A program made the position numbers and the translations under genes. The notes under the pieces were generated by a model, which made no database searches, had not been told where the DNA came from, and worked only from the letters and a program-made list of their open reading frames with translations. DNA of 6,161 nucleotides from an uncultured Thermoleophilia bacterium (GTDB taxonomy: Bacteria; Actinomycetota; Thermoleophilia; UBA2241), in NCBI GenBank assembly GCA_903912585.1, contig CAIWHY010000406.1, positions 1-6,161 of the forward strand, in the 5' to 3' direction. Positions 5,941 to 6,161 of this stretch are shown here, piece after piece (the first letter of the stretch is position 1; each line of letters opens with the position of its first letter).

Positions 5941-6161
5941 GCCTGCTCGAGGTGCGTGACCTCAAGAAGCACTTTCCCATCCGTACCGGCATCCTCAAGC
6001 GCACCACCGGCTGGGTGTACGCGGTGGACGGCGTCAGCTTCGACGTTGAGAAGGGCGAGACGATCGGGATCGTGGGCGAGAGTGGAGGCGGCAAGTCCAC
6101 CGTCGGCCGCACCGTCCAGCGGCTCACCCCGGCGACCGGCGGCTCGGTCATCTTCGAGGAC
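5937..6161 (+). CDS. Peptide-type ABC transporter ATP-binding protein, DppF/OppF-like (3' end outside window)
   Basis: The first 75 codons of the second ATPase, open to the window end. The N-terminus SLLEVRDLKKHFPIR followed by TTGWVYAVDGVSF is typical of DppF/OppF, including the insertion between LKKHFP and the AVDG strand. Walker A is GESGGGKST (47-55); Gly51 replaces the cysteine or serine often found there, which is harmless because the consensus is GxxGxGK[ST]. The remaining motifs lie beyond the window. The ATG overlaps the stop of the preceding ATPase gene (ATGA, 5937-5940), with AAGGAG (5923-5928) 8 bases upstream, indicating translational coupling and roughly equal production of the two ATPases. 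It resembles the DppD-like neighbour as expected for paralogous partners and is not a tandem duplicate. Confidence 0.95.
   Translation, partial: MSLLEVRDLKKHFPIRTGILKRTTGWVYAVDGVSFDVEKGETIGIVGESGGGKSTVGRTVQRLTPATGGSVIFED

Noticed and set aside
4915..6161. Tandem duplication of an ATPase gene
   Set aside because: DppD-like and DppF-like paralogues are the normal pair of this transporter class and differ clearly at the N-terminus.

Overview
The window is G+C-rich, roughly two-thirds by eye, and its genes strongly prefer G or C at third codon positions. Every gene lies on the + strand and they are packed closely. The lipoprotein signal with a poly-serine tether, the frequent GTG and TTG starts, and gpmI followed by secG suggest a deep-branching actinobacterium, possibly of the Thermoleophilia type. 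This placement is inferred from style and synteny, not from a marker gene.

Layout: 1-618 is the 3' part of gpmI (cofactor-independent phosphoglycerate mutase, glycolysis). 683-904 is secG (Sec translocon subunit). 905-1084 is a 180-base non-coding leader with a possible promoter, two strong hairpins and a very strong Shine-Dalgarno (SD) sequence. 1085-2791 encodes a peptide-type ABC substrate-binding lipoprotein. 2792-2941 is a 150-base gap with a good promoter candidate and two hairpins. 2942-3901 and 3905-4912 encode the two permeases. 4915-5940 encodes the first ATPase. 5937-6161 is the start of the second ATPase, which runs off the window.

From 1085 on this is a complete-looking Dpp/Opp/App peptide transporter in the canonical order: binding protein, DppB-like, DppC-like, DppD-like, DppF-like. 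The lipoprotein would capture the ligand outside the membrane, the two six-helix permeases would form the channel, and the two different ATPases would drive transport. The last four genes are tightly coupled (3-nt gap, 2-nt gap, ATGA overlap). The binding-protein gene is separated from them by the structured gap, which suggests it can be expressed at its own, probably higher, level. The substrate cannot be read from the sequence; peptides are the default for the family.

I found no mobile element, CRISPR array, tRNA or rRNA, and no novel protein system. The most interesting non-obvious material is regulatory: the leader before the lipoprotein gene, where an SD-like strand and the real SD could compete for the same anti-SD strand, and the promoter-plus-hairpins gap before the permeases.
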